DNA of 64,000 nucleotides from Anas platyrhynchos (Eukaryota > Chordata > Aves > Anseriformes > Anatidae): contig NC_092606.1 of assembly GCF_047663525.1 (NCBI RefSeq), positions 4,834,501-4,898,500 on the forward strand, in the 5' to 3' direction. The notes beneath the pieces were generated by a model. The model saw nothing but the letters and a program-made list of their open reading frames with translations. It was not told the origin of the DNA and did not search any database. The position numbers and the translations under genes are program-made. Shown here one piece after another: positions 10,675-19,650 of the stretch; positions within the stretch are counted from its first letter, which is position 1, and the number at the start of each line of letters is the position of its first letter.

Positions 10675-13600
10675 CTACTGCTGGATGCGCCTGATGGACT
10701 GGATCTGGGAGGTCTGGGCGTGCGAGCCCCACTCTCTCCAGTGCTTGTAGTCTCCCCCGTGGTGGTCGGCCTCCAGGACGTACTGGTAGCCGCGGTACCC
10801 GGGATACTGGTAGCAAACCCAGCTGGAAGAAACGGAGTCGTCAGGCGGCCGTAAGGGGAACGAGAGGTAAGCAAGGGAGTTACGGGGCGTCCCCCCTCGG
10901 GCTGTGGCAGCAGAGCGGTGGCCGTGGTTTGTCCCTGCTGCTCAGCCCAGGCACGTTGGTGCTTGGTGGCCCTTTGCCCGTCACTTACGCGCCGCAGGGG
11001 ATCTTCATGGAGCCCACTTCGTTGTTGGCCCAGCCCATGGCCTGCAGCGAGGGGTAGTCGTCGCTGATCTCCCACTGGCGGCCGATGAAGTTGTCTTTCT
11101 CGAAGACGGTGATCTTGGATTCCTTGTGGTTCTGGGATGGAAGAGCAGCGGGTGAGGGGGAGGCAGTGCGCCCTCCCCAGACACAATTTGGGGCAGCAGC
11201 ACAGCACAGTTTGGAGGGTTTCCTGGGGGCTGTGTGCGCAGCCCAAGGGATGGAGGCGTTCAGAGCCCCTGGGGCTGGTGTGAAGGTGCTGGGGCAGGGT
11301 CAGGGCTTGTCCTGGGAGGCATCAGTAACAGCTGTGCTCTTTTACAGCAGGCACAGAAATTCCCTTTAAAGCTTTAGAAAACAGAAAAGCTACAGCAAAT
11401 CCTTCTGGGCACCAGGGGAGGAGCTGAGCCCACTCTCAGAGCCTCTGCTGCCTGCAAAGCCCCTGGCACAGCAGTTTTGCCCTTCCTAACCTCAGTCTCT
11501 TGGTCTGAGGGTACTGCCTGGGAGCCTTCGCTCTGCCTGGGCTCAGAGATGTGTGAGCTGGGAGCTGCTGTGCAGCCCGCTGCTGCCTCCAGCCCCCTGC
11601 CTGGCTCCGTGCTGGGGCAACAGAGGTTGCTGCAGCGCAGACACCCGGGGGGCAGCTCCTGCCCTGCTCGGGGCAATTCCTGCCCTGCCTGGGGCAATTC
11701 CTGCCCTGCCTGTGCCTCTGCTGCTGCCGGGACAGGAGGCTGCAGGCAGCCCAGGAGCAGGGGCACTCACGGCAGAGCAGACGGGGCGGAAGGACATCAG
11801 GCGCTCGATGTGGTAGGCGTTGCTGCCGCTCCAGGCGTCCCAGCGCGGGTACTCTCCCCTCTCCAGGATGAACTGCTGCCCGCAGAAGCCGGTGTGCTCG
11901 TAACCGACCCAGCTGCAAAAACAGAGCAAGGGCTGCCAGGGCTTCCTGCAAGCAGCTCTGGGCATCCTGCTCAGGGCTGGCACCAGGAGGTGGATGTAGG
12001 TGCAAGGAGGAGGTTGAGGTCTGGCCTCTGCCCGCAAGCCCGAGTGCTTGGGAGGAGAGGAAACGGTGCTGGATGTGGGCAGAGCACCCGGAGAGGGTGT
12101 AACAGCCTGGCTAGTGCCAGAGAGGCGTTCAGCATGGCAACACCAGCATCCCCTGGCTGCTGCAGGAGGTGGGATCCCACCCTCAAGGGGCCCAGCCTGC
12201 AAACCTCGGTGGGGATTCGCTTCCCCAGCAGAGCTCTGTGGCTGTCTGCGTGGGCTGGCATCACGTTAGGGTGCCAAAGGACGTCTCCAGCAGGCTGTCC
12301 TCTCCCAAACACCTCATTTCTGCCTTACTTCCTAATTACAGCCTGGCACAGCTGGAAAGACCTGAATTCCTCATGCCCAAACCAGGCAGAACCAACCTGG
12401 CTCTGGGCAGGCCTGGGAGCTGTCGCCTGTGCCCTTTTTGGGTCCCTCTACACTGAAAACAAGGAGGTGAGAGGGATGCCTCCACCCCGCAGGATGCAGT
12501 TTGCACACTCACACGAGAGCCTGCCCAGCACCTGCCCCCACCCCGGGCACCCCACAGGGTGCAGATCCCTCCTGGGCACGTCCCCGTACAGGGACTGGGG
12601 ACGGGACATCCACAGCTGAGGGGAGCAGGGAGGCAGAGACTGGGCTGGGGGCTGGGAGGAGGGAGGCACAGAGCTGTGCATCCTGCAGGCCTGCTTATGG
12701 GGTAGAGGGGATGCTGAGGGGCACGCCGAGTGGGGGTTTTGAGGATTTCTTGCCACTGACCAAAACTCAGCCCTGGTCCCATGCCTTGCAGTCAGCCTCC
12801 TAGGAAGCAAGGTGAACAGCCTGGCTGGGAACACGTCAAGTGGAGCAGTGAGCTGATTACGGCGCGAGCACGCATGCTGCGGTAATCCCATTAGCATTAC
12901 AAATCCTAAATATAGCAGTGCAAATCTATCTTGTCTGCTTCCCCAGCCCCAGCGGGATGTTTGCCATGGGGACTGCTCCTTACGCACAGCATCTCGGAGC
13001 AGCTCGAGAGCTGTCTTGCCTGTTACAGGAAGGTTCCTGCGTGCAGGGAGAAGCCTGGCTCTGCTCCATACCCTAACAGTGACCGGGGCAGCTCAGCACA
13101 GGCTGCAGGAAGGCTCTGCTATGGCCCTAAGGAGCAGGGTTGGGCCCTGGGCTGAGAAATGGGGTTCTTAGGCATGGTGCTTCATGGGGTTACACGGGGG
13201 AACGGGGACCAGGCTGAGCTTGTGAGCCAAGAGCCCCTCACTGAGCACTGATCTTTGCTGCATCCTCGGGCATCATCCATGCTGGGCACTGGGGAACAGC
13301 AGCACGACTGCTCCCAGACTGCAGGAGGCAGTTTTAGATGATGCCAAAGGTGTTGCTGCTGTCCCCTGGCCCTGTGTCTGTGCTGGTGGTGCCCAGAGCT
13401 CGCTGCTCTGCCCTGGCAGGGTGGGATCCCAGTACCTGGCTTCCCCCGGCTGCAGTGCTTGGCTCCAGCTCAGTGGGGTGAGACTTTCCAGCCCTGCACG
13501 TGCTCAGGCACCCCTTGCCCTGCCAGCCCCACACCTGGGAAAGCACCCACGCCACGGGCAGCCGGGTACTCACGCGCCACACTCCACCTTTAGGGAGCGG

Positions 13601-15321
13601 ATGTTGTCGAAACCACACTCCATGATGTTTGGACAGGCCGAGGTGAACTCCATCCTCTTGCCCTGGAAACTTTCTTGGTCGTATACGGTGATCTGGAACA
13701 GAGAACGAGCTGCCAAGTTGCGAACTGCCCGGCAGTGGCCCCGAAAGAACCAGCAGCTTTTCCAGAGGGTCATGCTCCATCTGGGGAAGAGCCAGCTGGC
13801 ATCCTTTGGGTTTTGATGCAGAACCACACGCCTTCGTGCATCCCGGTGCTGCTGGCCCCGCAGCGCCCTGCCTGGTGCTGGGGGAGCCGCATGCCAGCTC
13901 CACTCTCCTGCTCACCCCTGCGGAGATCAGTCCCAGGGGCAGCGGCACCATCTGGAGCCATTCTGGGACGGGAGGGTGGCAGAGCTGTGGCTGGCATTTC
14001 TCCCAGCCTCTGCTCTGAACACTCGAGGGCAAAGAGGATTAATGGGGAAAGGGTGAGGGGGAACTCCCCGGGGGCTGCGGCTGACGCTGTCCTCTCCATG
14101 ATTTGGCAGGATTTTGTCCCACTTGCACACGTGCTTCTCCTTTCCCTCTCGGTTCCCTCTGCGAACTGGCTTTGTCCTCAGTGCTGTCACCATCCCTGGT
14201 GCCCTCAGGGCTGCTCTCCACCTCGCCCTGCCATGCCCAATGCCCCTTTTGCAGCCCTTGTGCCCTGCAGTCCCATGCCCACCCTGCCAGCCTGCCTTCA
14301 CCCACAGGGGAGGGCAATAAGAGCGTGTGGCTTTGGGGGACTGCGGTAGCTGCCTGGCATGGCACAATTTGTCACAGCAGGGCACGGCCAGGCCAGGGTG
14401 CTGCAAAGAGGCTTATGAACCCCCCCGGGGGTGTTTGAGCAGGCAGGAGGCATGCTCCAGTGCCTTGTTTTCTTGGCTCCCCCGGCCTCACTCCCTGCGG
14501 TGCAGCTTTTCTGGCTGGGGAGGACCGGCTTCGCCCCCTCCCTGTCTCCCACCACCACACCTGAGAGGCAGCGGGTGCAAGGACGTACCTTCCAGGGGCC
14601 CATGGGGACAGGCAGAGGGTTTGTCTGAGCCATCTTTGCTGCTGGGAAGGTATCTGGGGAAGGAAGGAAAAGCAATCGGTGTTGCAGAGCACTGCCACGC
14701 ATCCCCCTGCCCGCTCACGGGTCTCTCCATGAGATCCTCGCCAGCTGCAGGACGGTGTGGGGGGCACAGAGGTGGCTCAGGAGACACAGACAAAATGGGG
14801 TGCCCCATCCTGCCCGCAGCCTGCCCACCACCACCATGGGGCCCCTTCCCTCCTCCCAGCCATGGAACGGAGCCCGTGCACCCATTTCACACCGGGATGC
14901 AGCGCTCGGTCCACTTCTTCTTCCCCCAGCCATGGCAAGGAAACCCCAAGACAGTTTGGGGAGCACACTCTGCCCAGTTACTGGAGAGGTCCAAGGGACC
15001 CTCTGCTCCCATCCCTACCCTGGTGATGCCTCCCTTGGGCACTCCTTCCTCACATCGGGACAGCCTGAGGTGCCAACAGGGGTGCTGTGCCCCACCAGGC
15101 AGGTGCTGGGCACGGAGATACCCCACACCATGGGGGGCTCTCTGCCACCCGCTGTGCCCGAGCTGCCAGTGGGGACGTGTGAGCCCTCCAGGTACCTCTG
15201 GCTCCTCTCCTGCCACCGGAGAGGAGCATCCGCACGGCAGCAGCGGGGCGAGAGGGGCTGGGGTGGAGCGGGGCCGGCCCCAGGACTCACCTAGCTCAGG
15301 CGGTACTGCTGCTTCGCCCAT
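10675..15321 (-). CDS. CRYBA1: Beta-crystallin A3/A1, six exons, 215 aa
   Basis: Structural lens protein of the beta/gamma-crystallin family. Coding exons (minus strand, in order) are 15321-15291, 14653-14589, 13692-13574, 11912-11771, 11131-10989 and 10822-10675. All junctions are GT-AG and all phases fit, giving 215 residues. Exons 1-2 encode the N-terminal arm. Exons 3 to 6 encode one Greek-key motif each, starting [45 protein letters not shown] and [14 protein letters not shown] and ending SIRRIQQ. The one-motif-per-exon layout is the family hallmark. The protein makes beta-crystallin dimers and oligomers in fibre-cell cytoplasm. A second start, Met18, yields beta-A1. Introns of 0.17-1.7 kb hold no other gene. 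Confidence 0.97.
12838..12935. other. AT-rich candidate non-coding element in CRYBA1 intron
   Basis: A stretch with GATTA/TAATCC and ATTAGCATTA homeodomain-type motifs and CTAAATATAG stands out inside a GC-rich intron. No ORF or splice sites fit. Candidate enhancer only. Confidence 0.3.
14631..14633 (-). other. CRYBA1: Second translation start (beta-A1 form)
   Basis: The ATG of [10 protein letters not shown] in exon 2 is Met18 of the long form. In vertebrates one CRYBA1 mRNA is known to give both beta-A3 (first ATG) and beta-A1 (this ATG) through leaky scanning past a very short leader. The short leader seen here supports that. The short form would have 198 residues. Confidence 0.8.
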
Positions 15322-15326
15322 GTCAT

Positions 15327-15357
15327 GTCTGCCTACTTCAGCGGCCCCGCTTTTATA
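15327..15357 (-). promoter_or_regulatory. CRYBA1: CRYBA1 core promoter: TATA box and very short leader
   Basis: On the minus strand TATAAAA lies at 15357-15351. A start 30 bp downstream would fall near 15327, only about 5-7 nt before the ATG at 15321. Such an extremely short leader is the reported basis for dual beta-A3/A1 translation (established for this gene, from memory). An out-of-frame ATG at 15326-15324 lies at or just inside the predicted cap site. Confidence 0.75.
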
Positions 15358-15400
15358 GGGCGCTGCTGGCCAGGAGCCGCTGCCAGCATTTGCGGAGCCG

Positions 15401-15435
15401 TCAGCACAATGCTCCGGCTGGCATTGTTCTGCTGA
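15401..15435 (-). promoter_or_regulatory. CRYBA1: Inverted SOX/MARE-half-site array upstream of CRYBA1 TATA
   Basis: TCAGCA-CAATGC (15401-15412) is mirrored by GCATTG-TTC-TGCTGA (15421-15435). The inner arms are SOX-like (ACAAT/ATTGT) and the outer arms are MARE half sites (TGCTGA). SOX and large Maf factors are established activators of crystallin promoters. The element starts about 45 bp upstream of the TATA box. Confidence 0.5.
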
Positions 15436-15582
15436 TCCCCAGAGATTTCAGCAGCTCATCCCCATGGGCCCGGCCACATTCTTGGGGAAAAAAAAAATAA
15501 TAATAAAGGAAAAAAAAAAAAAAAATTGATCATAACAAAAATAATCGAGGCGGCTGTTTGCACAGATAATCTTGGGCGTGAA

Positions 15583-15589
15583 TGACTCA
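15583..15589 (-). promoter_or_regulatory. CRYBA1: AP-1/CRE-like site TGACTCA upstream of CRYBA1
   Basis: A perfect AP-1 motif lies about 256-263 bp upstream of the predicted start. I recall that the chicken beta-A3/A1 enhancer depends on an AP-1/CRE element at about this distance, so this is probably the same site. An A-run and AT-rich DNA (15485-15550) lie between it and the promoter. Confidence 0.5.
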
Positions 15590-15748
15590 ACATTTTGGCT
15601 CTTCTGGCATTTTCCAGGGGCAATGCACTGCGCCGTCACGGGGCTGGCCTGGCCTGGGTGCAGGTGAGCACGGGGGGGGACAGCGTGGCACCGTCTGGGT
15701 GAGCCTCACTCCGCCGGCCATAGAGGGTCCCTGCCTCCACCCCATGTG

Positions 15749-15796
15749 CTGTGGGGTGGCACAGGGGCTGTGGGGTGGCACAGGGGCTGTGGGGCA
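15749..15796. repeat. 19-bp tandem repeat, about 2.5 copies
   Basis: The unit ctgtggggtggcacagggg at 15749-15767 is repeated exactly at 15768-15786, followed by a partial third copy. Probably slippage-derived. Confidence 0.8.
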
Positions 15797-16009
15797 GCCA
15801 CAGCCCCATGGCAGCAAGGGGGCCGTGAGGCTGCTTCTTCCAACATGGTGGGAGCTGTGGGGCCCCCTGCCCACATGTCCCCAGAGCCACACCAGGCCCT
15901 TGGTACGGTGCTGGCTCCCTGAGCTCACACAGCACCACCATGGCCTTGGTGGCGAGCCCGTGGGGGTGGCAGGGCCGCCATAGGCCTGGGCGGCACTATA
16001 GGCCTTGCG

Positions 16010-16065
16010 GTAACCATGGCAACCTGGCGCACCTAGGCCTTAAGCCTCACAGTAACCATGGCAAC
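16010..16065. promoter_or_regulatory. Two perfect palindromic RFX X-boxes
   Basis: GTAACCATGGCAAC occurs at 16010-16023 and again at 16052-16065. Each matches the RFX X-box consensus (GTNRCC, short spacer, RGYAAC). Both are preceded by TAGGCCTT, so a unit of about 42 bp looks duplicated. They lie about 0.7 kb upstream of CRYBA1 and 3 kb before the MYO18A CpG island. Target gene unknown. Confidence 0.6.
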
Positions 16066-18539
16066 CAGGTCCTGCTCCCCCTTCCCCACAGGGCTCTCTC
16101 GGGGCCATGGCAGGGCGGGTGGCGCAGGGTGGGGGATGCAGGCTGTGGGGTGCCATGGTGGGCACGGGCTGTGGGTGCCATGGCGGGCGTAGGCCGAGCC
16201 GCCGGGGGTCAGGAGGCGAGCGTGGCGGCGCGGGCTGCTGCCTCAGCGCATGGCTGCCGGCACAAAGCGCCGCCCGCCCGCGTCTGACTGCCCCTTTTGT
16301 CCTCGCAGCACAAAACAAAGCGCCCCGTCAGCACGGCCTGCAGCCCGGCCTGGCGCGTGGCCTGCAGGGACCCCGGCAGGGCGGCATGGCCGGGGTGGGG
16401 TGTGCGGGGAGATGGGGCAGCCCGGCTTTGGGGTCGTCCTTGGGGATGGGGATGGGGGCATCCTGAATTAAGGGGGTCGGGGTGGTGAAATGGGGGGAAG
16501 CAGAGCGCTGCTGAGGTCTGACACTGACACAATGGCTGATTTTGTTGTCACATCCCAGTAAATTCGGGGTGGGGGGCGGCTGCCCTCTGCCCAGCCATTG
16601 AGACACAGCCCACAAAGTGTCCCCAGGTGAATCGGGGCACCCTCCCCAGCAGCACGTGAACCCCTCTCAGCACACACATCCTCCAGCGTGCCTTTTGGGG
16701 ACCCTGCCAGAGGGGCATGGAGGCTTTGCCAGGAGCGTGGTGCCGCTAGAGGGAGAGCTCAGCCCGGCCAGGCAGCGCTGCAGCTGGCGCATGCGGGCGT
16801 GCAGCAGTGTGCAGGGGGTGTACGGCACCGCTCACCCCTACACCCACACACAGCCAGTCTGTGAACAGAAAACACCACAAATGGGCCTTGGGCAAAGCCC
16901 CGAGCTGGCAGCCAGCACCGGCCACAAGCAGGGTGGGGAAGAAACCCCCCTTATGCACCACCTTGTGTCGGGCATGGCCACAGCGTGGCACCCAGGGGTG
17001 CTGCAGGTCCCCCCTGCAGCTCACAGCGAGCCCCTGCTGGGGACAGATCCCCCCGCCGAGGACATGGGAGGATGGGAGCGAGGGCCTGGGGAGCCACCGC
17101 TGCTGCCACAGCGCTGTCGGTCCGCGGGCTGTCAGGAACAACTGGTTTTTCTAGATCCCGGAGACTATAAAAAAGCAGTGACCTATTTAGCAAACCCCGT
17201 GGCGCTGCGAAGCGGCTGCCTCCCCTCCCAGCCCAACTCGGGGCCCTCGCTGCCGTGGCCAGACGTCTGAGCCTGCCGTGGGCACTCCAAAATGCTGCCA
17301 GCACCCGCTGCCCCCCGTAAAGCTGTGAGCAGCACGGGGAGTTTGTAGGGTGTGGGATTTGAGTAAAGCCCCGCACAGCTCCGTGCCGAGGAAGGGCTGC
17401 TCAAGGCAGGGCTGGTGGGGTCAGACAGGCTCCCGCAGACGTGTGCTGGGCATTTTGCCATGTGCACAGAGGTGTTCATCATCGGGGAGGTGCACACAAG
17501 GCTCCGTGAGCCCCTCGATGCTGCCCTGAGGCTCGGTGGCCCCAACCAACGTCAGCTCCAACCGACGTCAGCCCCGCTGCTGCCTGCCCATTGCGATAAG
17601 GGAGCAGGAGCTGCCGCAGGCTCTAACTGTCGGCCGGGCTGTGCCGGGAGGCAGGGCACCGAGGTAGAGTAGCATGACACGTCCCCTTGCAGCAGGACAA
17701 GCCACCTCAGCCACCGACCCTCCGTCTCGCCCGTCCCCCTTGCCGCTCTCCAGCTGGCTGCGGCTCCCCGCGCTCAGCGCCACGTGCCCAGGACAAAAGG
17801 AGAGCACCACAAAAGCAGCAGGCAGCTGCGCTCACGGCTGCCGGCCTCCATCGCTGCAAGGGCTGGGCCTCATCTGCCACTGGGATCCGGGGCTGGGAGC
17901 TGAGGGAGGAACTGGGGGCAGATCCCAGTGCCATGGGTCCCTCTGTCCATGCAAGGCTTTGGGGCAGAGATGAACACTGAATAGTGATTTTGGGACGAGC
18001 TTGTGGCTGCCCAACTATGCGGTCCCCATTCCCTAAGCTCTCTCCAGCTTCCCCAGGCTGCCAGCCTTTACCGTGCATGCTGGGGTGCCCCAACGGGGGT
18101 TTGCAGCATTTCTGGGCTGTGCCTAACCTTACAGACACACCGCCCGGAGCTGGACACGAGTGGAAGGGGCATAACAAAGGCACTGCGGTGCTTGGTGCTG
18201 GTTGCTGGCCACGTGCTGCCTCCTGTCCGAGGCAGCGGGCATCCTCTGGAGCCATCAGCTTCCTGCACCCAGGGGACAGGTGCCATGGGGAGAAGCACCG
18301 GCTATGAAATGGTTCTGCAGGCAGCTCCTCCACCTCCTGCTTTGGATTCTCCAGCTCAGCCCACACCAGTGGATACAGGGATGGTCAGCCTGAAACCCTC
18401 CTCTTGCCGGGTGGACTGCCCTTGGTTAGATCCTTACAGCACCAGGGTGCTTTCCATCGCGGGGTGCGATGTGCCACGGGGTGGGGACTGCGTGCGCTGG
18501 GGGGCTGCAGAGATGTGCCATAGGATCGCGTTGTGCTGC

Positions 18540-18990
18540 ACTTCCAGGGGGGGGTGAGCGTGCTCTGCGTGCACCAGCAGCGTGCGCGTGGCTGTGCAAG
18601 AGTGCGCGTGTGTGCTGGGGGTGTTGGGGGGGGAGTGTGCAACCCAGCTTATGGCCCCGTGGGTACATTGCTGGGTGCACCGGGCTGTAAGTGCACTGGG
18701 GTGGGTGTGCGTGTGTGCACTGGGGGTGTGTGCAATTTGTGTGTGTGCACCGGGGGTGTGTGTGCAAGCACCAGGGTGTGTGTGTGTGCACTGGGGGTGT
18801 GTGCACTGGGGGTGTACCTGCACCAGGGGGTGTGTGTGTGCACTGGGGGTGTGCACCAGGCTGTGTGCGCACTGGGGGTGTGCCAGCACCGATGCGTGTG
18901 TGCGCGCTGCCTGTGCACCAGGGGCGCGTGCCACCTCCGTGCGTGCGTGCACCGGCTGTGTGCGCGCACCGCGTGTGCGTGCCCGCGTGC
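18540..18990. repeat. GTGTGCACTGGGGG minisatellite
   Basis: Many imperfect copies of a 12-24 bp GTGTGTGCACYGGGGG unit run along this stretch just upstream of the MYO18A CpG island. Long ORFs on both strands here are products of the repeat and not genes. Confidence 0.8.
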
Positions 18991-19650
18991 ACCGGGTGCA
19001 CGCGCACCGGGGCGAGCCCCGCATCCCTCGCACCCTCCCGGGGGGGGGTCGCAGCACCTCGCCCCCCCCCCACCGCCCCTCTCCATCCCATCCCCTCCCG
19101 TCCCGGGGCCGCGCCCCGGTGTTGCGGGCGGCGCGCGCAGAGCCGGCAGTGCCCGCCCCGGTACGGAGCCGCCCCCCCCAGCCCCTCCCCGCCCCGCCCC
19201 GCGCCGCCGCCGCCGCCGCCGCCGCCACCGGGGCCCGGCCCCGCCGCCGCCGCCGCCGCCGCTGCCTCCAGCGCCGGGGCCCCGCTGCGCCTCCGGGTGA
19301 GTGAGCGAGCGCCCGGCACCGGCACCGGGACGAGGCTGCGGCTCCTGCAGCGCGCTCCCCCCCCTCCCCGGATCCCTTTTTCCCTTCCCTCCCCCCGGTC
19401 CGGGCCGCGCCGGTGTGCGTGCGCGCGCGTGCGCGTGCACCCCCCCGCCGGCGTGCACGCGCACGGGGCGCTGTTGTCTTGCGGTGCCCGTGTTTGTGCA
19501 TCCTCCTCCCCTTTCTTCTTTCCTGACCCCCCCTCCCTTCCCCTGCTGTGCGCTGCGCCCTTGGGTGCCCCCCTCCCCGTGCCAAGCCGTGCCGTGCCGC
19601 AGCACCCCCGGGGTGCCCCCACCCCGTGCCGGGAGCTGTGCGCGCCCCCC
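18990..19650 (+). promoter_or_regulatory. MYO18A: MYO18A CpG-island promoter and 5'UTR exon 1
   Basis: Very high GC and CpG density with no TATA box. A GTGAGT donor at 19297 follows a GC-rich segment, so exon 1 (non-coding) probably ends at 19296; its 5' end is not visible. The presumed leader contains two GCC-repeat tracts (about 19202-19226 and 19242-19262). It would splice to the acceptor at 23248. Intron 1 (19297-23248) shows TATA-like TATATAG at 19960 and TTATATATAG near 22417 but no exon I can support. Confidence 0.65.

Larger units (their letters stand above)
15360..18600. other. CRYBA1-MYO18A intergenic region
   Basis: No coding exon is supported on either strand. It contains the CRYBA1 upstream elements, a 19-bp tandem repeat at 15749-15790, two X-boxes at 16010-16065, and scattered GC-rich low-complexity DNA. 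A TATA-like TATAAAAAAG near 17168 stands alone without a recognisable downstream gene. Confidence 0.6.

Noticed and set aside
11477-12619. 380-codon plus-strand ORF
   Set aside because: Antisense to CRYBA1 exon 4 and its introns; no recognisable protein, and stops are scarce because of high GC.
17160-17180. TATAAAAAAG as promoter of an unknown gene
   Set aside because: No coding exon or donor follows that could be supported; a single motif in 3 kb is weak.
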